Origin: Anastrepha obliqua | Lineage: Eukaryota > Arthropoda > Insecta > Diptera > Tephritidae | Length of the DNA stretch: 64,000 nt | Reading direction: 5' to 3' | Assembly (NCBI RefSeq): GCF_027943255.1 | Contig: NC_072893.1 | Span: 24,388,001 to 24,452,000, forward strand | Position numbers and translations under genes: made by a program | Shown here: one piece after another, positions 1-10,850 of the stretch | Numbering within the stretch: the first letter of the stretch is position 1 | Layout: each line of letters opens with the position of its first letter | The notes under the pieces: generated by a model | Database searches by the model: none | Seen by the model: the letters and a program-made list of their open reading frames with translations, nothing else | Told to the model about the DNA's origin: nothing

Positions 1-128
1 AATCAGTCAATAATCAACATTGTCTCCCATAAAAAACAAAAAAATAGATATTTCTGCTAAAAAAGGGCGAAATTACTTACATTTGGTGCAATGATTAAGC
101 AAAGGGAAGAAACATTGGCCCACATTTC

Positions 129-168
<40 letters not shown>

Positions 169-1541
169 GGAAAATAACAATAAATTATTTTATTTTACAA
201 TAATAATAATATTTTGGGAATATGCGTCCATTAACGACTTAATAAAACTCATCCAAATTTGGTACACGCAATGCTCCCCATCACAAAGCGACTTCTTACA
301 TGTTAACACTAAGTTTCCATGCTGTTAAATTTCCCCTGATGTTACAAGCTGTAACTCTGATTGTGTATGAGTTGCTTGGATTCCAAAATTAACAGCCAGT
401 AGTACAAATTAAATTTTACTAAAATGTACGCGGGTACAAAAATATAAATTTCGGTTCGCACCGAATTTAGGCTTCCTTATACGTTTTCAATTTTTTTGTT
501 ATTTGTTTTGTTGCTACTGTTAAATTTCATTTGTTTATAAAGTAAGCGAGTGCGATAATTTGATATCTATTACAGTTCACTGCCCTGTACGATACGCCTT
601 TGGCATGCGCCTGTAAATAGGATTCTCTGTTAATTTTAGCATTTTGCAAATTTAACAGGTGGGCAGAGAGTTGCGAGTGAGAAGTAAATAATGAATTTCG
701 TGTTAGCAAACGCAATCGCCTGTTGTTAAGTGTACGGATGTGCGCATACATATTTACAATATTAGCCAACGACTTTCATTAAGAATTCGTTAGAACAAAT
801 ATCATGATATGCAATAATAAAAAAAAGCAGGAAACAAGCGCTAAGAGTATATAAGTAAGTAGGTGTGTGCAAGTGTTTTAATAGGTGCAAATTTCACTTC
901 TTCTTTGCCTACTCACATTCATTTGTATGTTTGTAGCTACGTGTGCTTTTTATTTATACAGAATTTGAGATCAATAGTTCAAATGGAAAAGTAAAAAAAA
1001 AAAAACACAATCACGGCTTTCGAGCTTTGATTTTGAACTTGTCACTATTTTATATGTAAATGATTGTGTGCGAATATGTAAGTATGTACACCCAGCGACA
1101 AAGCGATAGCACATCCACAATTTGGCTAGTTTTGTTTGTCTTTAGTTTTTTAATGCCCATGAATTCAAACAATTTCAAGGTCATTTGCGAAGTTTTGGCA
1201 GTATGGGTAGATATTAAAAGAAAGCTTAGGCTACTAATTTTTTCCCCTAGCACAAATTTAAGGGGTAGCAAATTTTTTGGTCACCCTATTAACCACCTCA
1301 TAAGCGACAGAATTTGCTACGATGTCACTGTGATTGCTGCCTCGCTTTCGGCGACGCTTTGTTACTTCTACTGGTTTAGAATGTTTTTTTATTTAACTTT
1401 ACATGCAATATATATGTATAAAAATACGCATACATGGTAATAAGAGTAACTCACTAGCCGAAAAATTCTCTTAAATTAAAATTGACACGCGTCCCATTAG
1501 CAGCCAACTAACACCTCATAGTTTCGAAGTTCATCCATGTA
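1..1541. other. Non-coding flank with long T tract
   Basis: I see no gene here. A run of about 34 T lies near 126-161 and could be the A tail of a minus-strand retroposed sequence, but I recognise no body for it. The short open frames at 527-769 and 1050-1440 have no domain character and overlap on opposite strands, so I treat them as chance. Confidence 0.5.
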
Positions 1542-2080
1542 TAGGGTTATTCAATAGGTGCGCTTCAACTTTTTTCCGATAGGGAGGGCGAACGACGCAA
1601 TATTTTTTATTTTTCGCTTGTCATTTGTAAACTTCATTAGAATACATTTCATCATGAAACGCTACACACTTGAGCAACGATTGCAAATCGTGCACATTTT
1701 TTATGAAAATAATCGTTCTGTTGCTGCTACTTTAAGAGCATTACGGCCATTTTACGGTCCATTTAACAAGCCGTCCCGTTTTGGGGTTATGCGAAGTCAT
1801 TGGTCTACAGGAACAAGCCGGCGACGATTTGTGAGCTCAGAGCCAATATTGAACGCGAAATTGCTGGAATTTCGGCCGATTTATGCAAAAGAGTGGTCGA
1901 AAATTGGGTTCAACGATTGGACTTCGTAAAACGTGCACGCGGTGGTCATGCAAAAGAAATCGAATTTCATACTTAAATGTATATGTTCAAACTCGATAAT
2001 AAAAAAAAATAGTTAAAAATGTCAAACCGTTTGTGTTTTATTCAAAAACAAAGTTGAAGCGCTCTTACTGAAAAACCCTA
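1542..2080 (+). mobile_element. Internally deleted Tc1/mariner-superfamily element
   Basis: The ends are inverted repeats: the left begins TAGGGTTATTCAATAGGTGC and the reverse complement of the right begins TAGGGTTTTTCAGTAAGAGC, and both continue with GCTTCAACTTT. The flanks are TA-rich, consistent with TA target duplication. Inside, a + strand frame from 1653 starts MKRYTLEQRLQIVHIFYEN and continues with a helix-turn-helix-like region (ALRPFYG). This matches the N-terminus of the DUF4817 type of insect mariner relatives, also seen in the minus-strand element at 14.1-14.9 kb. The DDE catalytic core is absent, so this is a non-autonomous deletion derivative of about 540 bp. Confidence 0.75.
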
Positions 2081-3012
2081 TATATATTGATATACTTATT
2101 TATGTATATGTGGGGATGTATGTTGCTCGTATAATATTTTTGTGTCATACGTAAGTTGTTTTATTTATGAAACTTCACCACTTTGTTGTTCTAATTGAAC
2201 TTGAAAAAAAAAAACATACACGCACAAATATCTAGAAAAATTGCTAAATTATCCCATTGTTCCATTCGGCAAAGAATAATTAAAATCAAGAAGAATCAAG
2301 AATTTAGAGCGTAATTTTGTCACAATGTAATTTAAGCGGAACTACGAGAGAGAACTGAGAGGCGAGCTTCAAAATTGCCAACTGTAGTAAAAAACAATGA
2401 AACGTTAGCTCAGGTGAATGTGAGCACTCGCAGTTAACAGCAGAGAGTATAGAAAGAAAAAAATGTTTGCAAAAACAAAAAAATGTATACAAGCCATTAA
2501 AATGTCATCAACTCAAAAACTGAATAGAGAATGTATCAAATTCACTGAGTATCAAGTAACGCAATATGCGCAACCTTCTGCACTATTTCAATCGTGGATT
2601 TATGGTGCATACATACACACATACATACATACATTCACACATACATATGTATGTAAATTATGCGAATAGATAGGCGACTAAATATGCATGGAATTGCAAA
2701 AATTGCACGGCAAAGTGTTTGGAGACATTAAAATTGAAATTTAATCCTACGGAGTCTATTTTATAACATAAAGGACGGAGTGGGGTAACTTGGGTCCCCC
2801 AAACGAAAAACTTACCTTATAATTATAAATAAAGTAATAATATGTAGAATGCCACTTATAAGTTTTTAGATAGGATTTAAAATAAAACTCGACTACCTAA
2901 TAGTCCAAAAGCCAGGAATCATTTTGACCTCATAATTTCATGCCGACTGATTTTAATACTGAAGGTAGACGCCATCCAATGGATGACATGATCAACTGTC
3001 AGCAGATCTCGT
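2081..3012. other. Non-coding AT-rich sequence
   Basis: I find no convincing gene or element. There is a short CATA/CACA repeat near 2608-2650. The open frames at 2304-2492 and 2463-2669 lack any recognisable domain and are probably chance. Confidence 0.5.
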
Positions 3013-3306
3013 AGCGGTGGGTACGTGCGTGGGATGCTGCGAAACGTGTCGAAAAAAAATGTTTAACAACTCATTTAATACCGGCTGAAATTTTTTCCAT
3101 AAAGTAGTTTTACTTTCCAATTTTTTTTACAAGTTCACCTGTTCAACTGACGTATTTTCCCCCCTTTACGGCGCAGCTGACTATGTTTTTTTTATTCTAC
3201 TAAATGTCAACAATACATGAAAAAAATTTCAGCCGGTATAAAATGAGTTGGTATACATTTTTTTTCGACACGTTTCGTACCCTCCCACAATCACACCCAC
3301 CGCGGG
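3013..3306. mobile_element. Long inverted-repeat (foldback/MITE-like) element
   Basis: The left arm, from GCGGTGGGT near 3013 through GAAACGTGTCGAAAAAAAAT and ACCGGCTGAAATTTTTT, recurs as its reverse complement on the right up to ACCCACCGCG near 3303. The arms are roughly 80-90 bp with a few differences, separated by about 110 bp. No coding capacity is present. The structure is that of a small non-autonomous inverted-repeat transposon. I cannot define a target duplication, so the superfamily is open. Confidence 0.65.
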
Positions 3307-3575
3307 TGCGGTTATTCATGAAAGCTAAATCACAAGTATAGTCAAGAATTTAACGGTATAAAAACGCAGTCCAAAATCGATCTCTGGCTCCCGGACTATA
3401 AAGTTAAAGAGAGAGAAAGAAATTATTTACGAAGTTAATAAAAAAAAAACTAATTTTGGGAGACCTAAACTGCCCACTCTACTCTAAGGGTTAAGATTAA
3501 TGAATGTTTACAAGACCCATAACAAAATACCAAAAAAATATTTAGATTACGATCTGTGTTTTATATACGTACATA
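3307..3575. other. Non-coding sequence
   Basis: I see no gene. The stretch lies between two inverted-repeat elements and shows no repeat of its own beyond A-rich runs. Confidence 0.5.
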
Positions 3576-3808
3576 CAAGGTGGCGCAAAATTAATCATCC
3601 AATCTAGTTTTTTAATAACTTTTGTACTAAAAAAACAAAAATATTTTGAGTGACGGAAATCTTTATTTTGACTTTTACGCACACCATTGCTTGCCTATTT
3701 GTCTACTGCAGCTGCCTATTTACAAGCGTCAAATATGAATGACGTACGGCGGCATTTGCAAAAATAAAAGAAATCTTCCGAAAGGATGATTAACTTTGCG
3801 CCACCTTG
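3576..3808. mobile_element. Tc1/mariner-type MITE, 233 bp
   Basis: The termini are near-perfect inverted repeats of about 25 bp. The left reads CAAGGTGGCGCAAAATTAAT, and the reverse complement of the right reads CAAGGTGGCGCAAAGTTAAT. The element is bordered by TA on both sides (3574-3575 and 3809-3810), the hallmark of Tc1/mariner target duplication. It has no open reading frame. A related, decayed left end lies near 7074. Confidence 0.85.
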
Positions 3809-3810
3809 TA

Positions 3811-4440
3811 TTTAAAGCAGGTTTTTTTTTTTAAATAAACTGTATACTGAAAAGAATCAGTAGTATATATATTTTTTTAATTTTTTGGAACTCTTCTGGA
3901 AAGTTATGATATTTTACTGTTTTTGGAGTCGCAAAATTCATATTTGATATTTATTTTTACGTAAACCTTACGCTAGGTGGCGCTGTCATATAACTCTTGT
4001 TATGTTTTACCGTTTTTCATTGAAAAAATTGTATTTTTACTGTTACTAAGCCAATTTTATATATATATAAAACTTAAAATAAACAAACGCTTCACTTCTC
4101 AAATTTCGTACTTGTAGATACCTAATCTTGCATTGTAGAATTCTCATTCCGAGGTAGACTTTATCCTTCTTGTTGAAAAGCCGTCTACACGAAGCCCTAA
4201 ATTCAGAGAGTATAGTTGTCCCCCAAAGTAAGGTGGCTTCTTCTTTTCAGGGACCGTCTTAATGGACAAGAGCTCTCGAAAGACCTTCTAACGATTTCGG
4301 CAGTATAAATACCAGTCTTGTACTTTTCAAGCTACTGTAGGAAGATCTATTCGGCCAAATTATATGTTCGGCTATATATAACTAAGCATACCTGTAATCC
4401 AAAAAGGAATGAAAGTTAGGTACTCTCCAATCAAAAATTC
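3811..4440. other. Non-coding sequence, possible old repeat debris
   Basis: I find no gene. The stretch is AT-rich and holds TATA runs near 4058-4075. The phrase around 4345-4400 resembles interspersed repeats I have seen in fly introns, but I cannot name it. Confidence 0.4.
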
Positions 4441-4740
4441 GGTACATCAGTGAGTAAGAGGTCAGAGTGAGGGCAAGCATGCGACACACATACGATATTC
4501 GCCGTCAAAAGGTCCAAAAATCGAATGCGAAGGTCCAAAAATCTTCCGCAGTATCTTTCTCTTAAAGATGAGAGATGCCTCATCGGATATTGTCATCGTC
4601 CAATCTTCTGCGCTATACGTTACGAGGGGCATGCTGACAGCCTTATAGAGATGATTCACTTTTTGCATTAATGTCCGTCCTTCCCAAATAAGTGTGGTGG
4701 GAGTTCGCTTCGATGTCAAAGATGATGCCAATTATCTTGG
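4441..4740 (-). pseudogene. Non-LTR retrotransposon fragment (end of RT region)
   Basis: Read on the minus strand, the frame 4731-4462 contains LYKAVSMPLVTYSAEDWTMT followed by RKILRKIFGP. This is the conserved block after the reverse transcriptase fingers and palm in many insect LINEs (typically TYGAExWT...FERKILRxIFGP). The expected domains on either side are missing, so it is a truncated relic. A related minus-strand fragment lies at 49.7-50.3 kb. Confidence 0.7.
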
Positions 4741-4919
4741 TGGAAGAGGTTCCACTTCGCATCCACCCTATGCACCATCAGTAAATAGGTTTTCGTATTG
4801 ATTCCAGAAATACCGCTACTGCTCTGCCACGGTTGCTCAAAGTGGAGCAGTAAATTGACGGACGCTGTCTTAGAATGCTGAAGGTTTATCTAATAAATAT
4901 TCATACTCGATAATCCCTT

Positions 4920-6730
4920 CCAATTTTCCCAAGTCAGTGCAGTCACTATTCGAAACCAGAAATATCTCCTCCAGAAGAACCTTGCTGAATACCCTTCCAG
5001 CACCTCCGGCGACCGTACTAATGGGGACAAAATCCAGGACAAAACACAACTACAACTATTGGACCCGACAATATACCGACAGACATTAAACGGCATTCAT
5101 CGGAAATCACGCTTCTCGCTATTGGATGGCTTGACCACAACCTCGGATGTGTTCGGGCGAAGGTCTAGCTCGCCAACCTCCACTGACGAAATTTTTGCCG
5201 GGCAGACAGCTGTGTTGAACTTTGTGTCGAGGCATCGATCAGGCTGTGGCTTAGTAGAACCTTTACCCGCCACATTGACTGGCGCTAAGATCGCACTCGT
5301 ACCTTGGGGAGTCGTGGCGCGACGATTAGCGGCAACTGCAGGGCAGACAGGTGTACAACTTTCAGCCACCATCTTCCTCCGCTTACCTCGAGAGCGAGAC
5401 AGTTTGGAAGTGCCCGTGCCCTCCGAGGACTTAGAGGCCTCCGAGAGCGTCACTTCCGCCGACCGAGGCTTTTTGGAAGACACAGAGGCAAAAGGACTGG
5501 CAGAGCCACATGAGGATTTTTCCTGAATGGGCCTTGCTAACCGGTTTCTGTTTTCCCTCGCTCTCACGCTCTTCGATTTCCTGGCTCCCTTGAGAAGTCG
5601 TGCCATCACCGCAGTGACTTTACAACGCAAGCCCTCTGAAACTGGGAACGGCTTTCAGTCTCTGAAGAAGAGGACATTGCGATAGCAACCCCCATCTCCT
5701 CCCGGAAGCGCTTTCGCTCATCTAGCTGAAAGACTTTGGTAATGGTGGGGGCATCTAAACTCTATGCATCTGCCGCCGAAGCGGGTGTATTGCCACTTGT
5801 GTGGCAATGGAGTAAATATCCTGTCGTTGTCCATTACCGATGGTGGTTTTAATTCGGGACTCTTCCCTAGTCAAGTTGGTTCGCGGATGGGACCCTGATT
5901 CTCTGCCAAATTTGAGCCGTTAAACGAGTGTTGGAACCTAACCCATCAGGAAAAGCTATTCGTGTGATGCCAGGGCTTCCCTATCCACCACCTGGGAAGT
6001 GCCCAATGGGAGATGAGGCAACTCTTCACGGGTCTTATAGAGATGATGCCCCTTCCTACCTTTTTAAACTCCCGAATGCCGTTATTGGAGTCCAATCACA
6101 ACCTATTGCAGACGAAGAGTTTCAGCCACCTCGTGAGACGAGCGTAATATTGCAGTAGGTTAACACGTTCCCGCTGGCGACCGATTTTGTTGTTCTCGGC
6201 ATCTGGCGGCTCTGTAACTCCAAGATTATTTCATCGGACGGCGCTGTTGTAACCGTAATTGCACATCGCTCAGTGAGAGCTGTCGACTATGCCTGCATTA
6301 GATATAAACTATTTTTCTCCTTTTTGCTCAGAAAACCGTTACCAACATTCTCAGAAAACCGCCCGATGAGACAATTGCGTATGTACCACGAATGGTATAA
6401 GCCGTCCAATGGGACAGACCTCAATCTACCATTCGTGGTACATGTCGGCGGGAATGTGTTAAACTCCCACTTATCCAGAATCGATCCCAACATACTCAAT
6501 ATATGTCCGGCATGTGAAGGCACACCGCACGACACTAACCATCTTTTCACATGCCCCATCTAAACTACTAACCTAACACTCCTTTGCCTCTGGAACCAAC
6601 CTCTTTAACTATCGAAACAGTAAGTTTTCTATGCCTACCGTTAGATGAGTTAGACGAACACGATCAGTGACTACACTGCACTGGCACTACTATAACAACA
6701 AAATCAACTGTACTGATGACTTAAATAATA
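4920..6730 (+). mobile_element. LINE 3' end, interrupted by antisense sequence
   Basis: The + strand first shows IQDKT..LLDPTIYRQTLNGIHR (about 5027-5100) and then, after a foreign block, LPNAVIGVQSQPIADEEFQP (about 6075-6130) and the zinc-knuckle segment ICPACEGTPHDTNHLFTCP (about 6504-6560). The same order occurs uninterrupted at 58.5-58.9 kb, which shows that the block at 5100-6050 was inserted. After a short non-coding tail the copy ends in a CAACAA-like sequence. Several stops and small indels make it a dead 5'-truncated copy. Confidence 0.75.
5100..6055 (-). mobile_element. Antisense insert: LINE 5' region with ORF1-like frame
   Basis: A 177-codon minus-strand frame (5630-5097) is rich in Ser, Lys, Arg, Ala and Pro (for example SKSVRARENRNRLARP near its start), like the low-complexity N-terminal half of the gag-like ORF1 of insect non-LTR elements. 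About 420 bp lies upstream of it, up to the junction near 6055. Its position between two collinear pieces of a + strand LINE argues for insertion. The ORF1 call rests on composition and context, not on a diagnostic zinc knuckle, which is not present. The + strand frame at 5059-5526 is its mirror. Confidence 0.5.
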
Positions 6731-7073
6731 TTTATCAGGTGATATAGACTACTAATCAGAATTGTATTTTTTATATTTTTTTTTGTTTTTGTAAATAATC
6801 CAAAATATAGTATATAGTTTTTAAACAAATTTAAACTGAGTACTTACATTATTTTATAAATTCAGTAATTATTATATTTCGAATTTGTTTTGATCGCTTG
6901 CCCGCAAAAACATCTTAGGAGCTGTGGTTCATTATCAATATTTTGGTTTCCAGATTAAATTAAAGGTCAACTTATTGCATATAGGAGAATGTTCATGGGT
7001 GCAGTTGCATAAAATGATACGTATGAATATATGTGCATATTTTTTTTTTTTTTAACTACAAAAATATTATATA
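6731..7073. other. Non-coding sequence
   Basis: I see no gene. The stretch is AT-rich and includes a T tract near 7040-7051. Confidence 0.5.
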
Positions 7074-7170
7074 AGGTGGCGCAAAAATAATCATCTTTTT
7101 AGTTTTTTTTTTTAAATAATTTTTACTGAATAAAACAAATGATTTCAAGTGGTGGAATTCTTTATTTTAT
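7074..7170. mobile_element. Decayed end of the CAAGGTGGCGC MITE
   Basis: The sequence AAGGTGGCGCAAAAATAATC, followed by a T-rich stretch, an AAACAAA-like run and GGTGGAATTCTTTATTTT, parallels the left half of the MITE at 3576-3808. The matching right terminus is not visible, so this is a truncated or heavily diverged copy. Confidence 0.6.
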
Positions 7171-7473
7171 TCTTTTTTTTTATCTGTATCCGTATTATCT
7201 CAATTTTTTACTAAAGAACCGACTGCAGAGTTGCACACTTTTGTTTTTAATTCTATGTTGGCAACTTAAAAGTATGGACAACCCTAATACACCCTAAACA
7301 AAAATAAATAAAAAAAAATAAAAGTAAAACCTATCAATGCAGAAGCTTCCATATAAACACCGAGGATAAGAAAGTATTAGCACACATTTGCAAAAACTTA
7401 TGGCCTAGTAACCGCTTGTGAGGCTCAGTGTGCAATTTCTAGCTGAATGCTTGCGTGCTTGTTCAAGTTCAAG

Positions 7474-7702
7474 TTTATCAGTCATATAAATAATTCCTTC
7501 ACCTTATCACGTTAATTAGTTTGGAAAATTTTTCAAGTCGATAGCAAATGTGATATATTGACATACATAAAGAGCGCAGTTAAAACAACGCGAAAAAAGT
7601 ATAAAACCATTTATGAGCATCAACGCGCGGCACGTGCTGCTCATTGCCCGCTTATACGCGAATTTTTGTTTAGTTCGACGGTGATTACGTGCCAACAATC
7701 AA
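7474..7702 (+). promoter_or_regulatory. Possible promoter and first exon of the protease homologue
   Basis: An initiator-like TCAGTC lies at about 7477 and TATAAAA at about 7600. Two start contexts are possible. The ATG at 7613 opens MSINARHVLLIARLYANF, which resembles a signal peptide, but its donor at 7681 leaves phase 2 and does not match exon 2. The frame from 7558 with a donor at 7703 (CAA|GTAAC) has the required phase 1 but no hydrophobic signal. Neither is secure, so the first exon is unresolved. Confidence 0.3.
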
Positions 7703-7895
7703 GTAACATAAAGTCTACTTCGAATCCAATTTATAGCAGCTAAAAAGCGAAATTGTTTTTTTATTTTTTAATTTGCGTATCTACGAGTATTCGATCATTT
7801 CTATGCTGAATTACATTTTTTTCTCTCTCTCTCTCTCTCTCTTCTATTCTTCTCTGCTCTTACCCTCCTCCATACACACATGCACTCGCACGCAG

Positions 7896-8100
7896 GCTTC
7901 ACACAATCCAATGCCGCCGAACATCCATTCAATAACTACCCCAGCAGCATAAATGGCAGCGAGACATTGTTGGAGCATGCGCGTCATCAGGCTTCCATAC
8001 GTTTGGCCATCCAGGATTACATTTTCGGTGAGGGACACATATGTGGTGGCGCGATAATAGCCCCCTCCGTTGTGCTGACCGTCGCACAGTGTGTGCATAA
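7896..8100 (+). CDS. Serine protease homologue, exon 2 (N-terminal half of trypsin fold)
   Basis: The exon is preceded by a strong CT-rich tract (7820-7870) and an AG acceptor at 7894-7895, and ends at the donor GTAAGT (8101). It encodes the region around the usual activation site and the catalytic histidine. The activation motif is poor (SSINGSE instead of R-IVGG), which suggests no normal zymogen cleavage. HICGGAIIAP and VVLTVAQCVH align with the trypsin blocks CGG-LI and VLTAAHC: both cysteines of the C42-C58 bridge are kept, but His57 is Gln. The phase-2 donor joins exactly to exon 3. The family member is therefore expected to be a non-catalytic homologue (SPH), probably secreted or membrane-anchored. 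Confidence 0.85.
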
Positions 8101-8243
8101 GTAAGTTCACGCGCCCAACGCATGCGCGCATAGTTGCATATCATAAAAATAAATAAAACTTGTGCTTATCAATAATTCCATTATAAATTATGTCAATATT
8201 TAACTACTTGAGCTTATGTGTACATTTGTTGGTGTTTATGTAG

Positions 8244-8559
8244 TTACCAGACCCAGACGGCGCGTCACCCGGCTGAACTGAAAGTGGTTATGGGCACACT
8301 GAATCGTTATCAACGCGACGAACACACGCTAGTCTATGGAGTGACTCACGTCCATCAGCCGAAAACTTTCAATGCACGCACTTTACGCGATAACATAGCG
8401 ATCATAATGTTGGAGCGGGATATTCCACCCGCGCATCCCACTGTGCAGGCGGCCAGTTTGAGTTGGAAGACGTTCCGCAGCGGTGAAGTGGGAGAAAATC
8501 TGAGCGACGCAATGAAGCAGCAAACGTATGAGGTGACCAGCTGGTTCGCTACAGAGAAG
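8244..8559 (+). CDS. Serine protease homologue, exon 3 (middle of trypsin fold)
   Basis: The acceptor is TTTATGTAG (8241-8243) and the donor AAG|GTAGGA at 8560. The phase-2 junction with exon 2 restores one reading frame across the intron of 143 bp. The exon encodes AELKVVMGTLNRY (the ....V.LG..... strand) and RDNIAIIMLERDIPPAHPTV, which corresponds to the D102 region NDIALLKL-..P; by this alignment Asp102 is replaced by Asn. It ends TYEVTSWFATEK in phase 0. No frameshift or stop occurs, so the substitutions look like a maintained homologue and not a decaying gene. Confidence 0.85.
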
Positions 8560-8779
8560 GTAGGAGATGGAATTGTTTTTGCTTTTTTTCGAATGAGAGG
8601 CATACATTTTTGGCACCTGTGAATTTATTGGCATACTTGGGAAGGTGGAGAGCAATAGTTAGAGAGGGGAAATTAAATGCATTGCGTTCAGTGAGGTCTG
8701 TTAGCGGGTGTTCAGCAGAAATATTATGGAAGGGAAATAAAATATTATTAATAAAAAGGAAAAAATAATTAAATAGAAA

Positions 8780-8958
8780 ATGAAATAAAATAAAATAAAA
8801 TAAAATAAAATAAAATAAAATAAAATAAAATAAAATAAAATAAAATAAAATAAAATAAAATAAAATAAAATAAAATAAAATAAAATAAAATATAATAAAA
8901 TAAAATAAAATAAAATAAAATAAAATAAAATACAATAAAATAAAATAAAATAAAATAA
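8780..8958. repeat. (TAAAA)n pentanucleotide array, 5' side
   Basis: About 35 units of TAAAA with rare single-base variants lie directly upstream of the R4/Dong element. The ORFs read across it are repeat artefacts. It lies in the last intron of the protease homologue. Confidence 0.95.
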
Positions 8959-10750
8959 ATCATTCGAAATGGTATCTTTCAAGGTGACTCGTTGAGTCCG
9001 CTCTGGTTTGTTCTCAGCATGAACCCCTTAAGTCACATCCTGAATGAGACGGGACATGGGTTTGTATTAAAACACGGACAGTCTGAAAGATTCCGACTGA
9101 GCCATTTTTTTTACGTAGATGATTTGAAACTCTACGCCAGCAATTCCAAACATCTAGATAAGCTTTTGAGATGTGTCGAAACCTTCTCCAATGACATTAA
9201 AATGCCTATTGGACTTGATAAATGCCGAAAGATCACAATAGTTAAAGGTAAAGTGGTTTCTCGACATGTAACCGCGGAAAGTAGCGGACTCGACATAGCA
9301 GAAATGGAGGCAGGAGAGGTATACAAGTACCTTGGAGTTATGCAAAGCAGCAGTATAAATACGATGCAAATGAGGAAAAAACTGATAGCAGAATTTAAAA
9401 GGCGCCTTCACGCTATCTGTAAAACCCAACTTAATGGGAAAAACCAAATCCACGCCATTAATTCATTTGTCGTCCCGGTGGTATCGTATAGCTTCGGAAT
9501 TGTAAAATGGTCATCTACTGAAATAGAAAATCTACAACGAATAATACGCACAATTATGACTAAATACAAGTCACGTCACCCAAAAAGCTCTGTCGTTCGA
9601 ATGATGCTACCTAGAAAAGCGGGAGGCAGAGGACAGATTGATGTTGGAGCACTGCATGACAAACTTATCTTGAACATAAGAGCATATTTCCAACATAAGT
9701 GTTCCCAATCCGAGCTCCACAAGGCTGCAAGTGCTGCGGATGATAATTATACCCCACTTCGGATGAATCAACCCTACGAAATCAAGAACACAACCACAAT
9801 AGATGAAAAAATCCAAAGATGGTCTGAAATGGCTATCCACGGCGTATATCGAAAAGACTTGCTGAGCCCACATGTCGACCAAAAATTGTCGCACTTATGG
9901 CTTACCAACAGGTCGATATTTGCCGAAACGGAGGGTACCATTTTCGCCATACAAGATGGTGTGATTCCAACGAGAAATTACATTAAATACGTAATGCGAG
10001 ATCCAAATGCCGCTGCAGACAGATGCCGAAGATGCAATAGTCGAAGTGAGACATTAGACCACGTGCTAGCGGGATGCACCACACTGGCAAACTCTATGTA
10101 CCTGAAGCGACATAATGACATCGCGAAAATAATCCATCTAAAACTGACGCAGATGTACAACTTCAATCCAAGCAAAATACCGTACTTCAGATACACCCCA
10201 GAACCTGTTCAAGAAGACTCCAACTACCTTCTATATTACGACCGAACAATTTTAACAAATGCCACAAGAGACCACAATAGACCAGATATTTTCCTTATTG
10301 ATAAATCTCAAGCGACTGGTTATATAGTTGATATTGCTGTTCCTCTAAACAGAAACATGCAAAAAACATATGCAGAAAAAATATCCAAATATTCTGACTT
10401 AGGCATTGATGTCAAACGCCAGTGGAAGCTAAGGAAGGTGCACATACTACCAATTATCATCTCAGCCCACGGACTAGTGCATAAAAACTTAGCAGACAAC
10501 GTGAAAACTCTCCAACTCCCAGAATATTTAATTTTCGACATGCAGAAAGCAGCTTTACTCAATTCTTGCCATATAGTCCGAAACTTTTTACAGTAAACGT
10601 TTTTCTTGTTAGTAAATTTGTTAACTATTTTGTATAATATTTATATATATATTTAATTGTAATATTTTGTACCTGTTATTGTATATATTATTGGCTTGCA
10701 GCAAAGCTGTCGCCAATTAATGTAAAACACTCCTTCTTTGGGATGCAATA
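8959..10750 (+). mobile_element. 5'-truncated R4/Dong-type non-LTR retrotransposon
   Basis: One uninterrupted frame runs from about 8959 to 10596 without an internal stop. It starts inside the reverse transcriptase (FQGDSLSPLWF), has the catalytic FFYVDDLKLY (about 9105-9134), then the thumb (EVYKYLGVMQ) and the C-terminal endonuclease of restriction-enzyme type. That endonuclease has a zinc knuckle CRRC-X8-H-X4-C (about 10022-10078) followed by KRHNDIAK, then RPDIFLID...VD (PD-X14-D, about 10285-10335). An RT with this C-terminal RLE nuclease and no APE or RNase H defines the R2/R4 type of LINE; the wording resembles the R4/Dong clade. A 3' UTR of about 150 bp ends in an A run. The N-terminus and RT fingers are missing. 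An intact 535-codon frame suggests recent insertion. Confidence 0.85.
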
Positions 10751-10850
10751 AAAAAAAAAAAAAAAAAAAAAAAAAAATAAAATAAAATAAAATAAAATAA
10801 AATAAAATAAAATAAAATAAAATAAAATAAAATAAAATAAAATAAAATGA
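10746..10850. repeat. A tract and (TAAAA)n array, 3' side
   Basis: A run of about 30 A ends the retrotransposon and passes directly into perfect TAAAA units, the same pentamer that borders its 5' end. The insertion therefore appears to sit inside a single array. Confidence 0.9.

Noticed and set aside
1060..1440. 126-codon + strand frame
   Set aside because: Low-complexity and mixed composition, an overlapping open frame on the other strand and no splice context.
5059..5526. 155-codon + strand frame as a host gene
   Set aside because: It lies opposite the ORF1-like minus-strand frame and starts within LINE sequence; its first residues continue the LINE reading (IYRQTLNGIHR).
8549..8982. Minus-strand Phe/Tyr/Ile frames
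   Set aside because: Translations of the TAAAA array; the + strand carries the real exon 3 and the retrotransposon.
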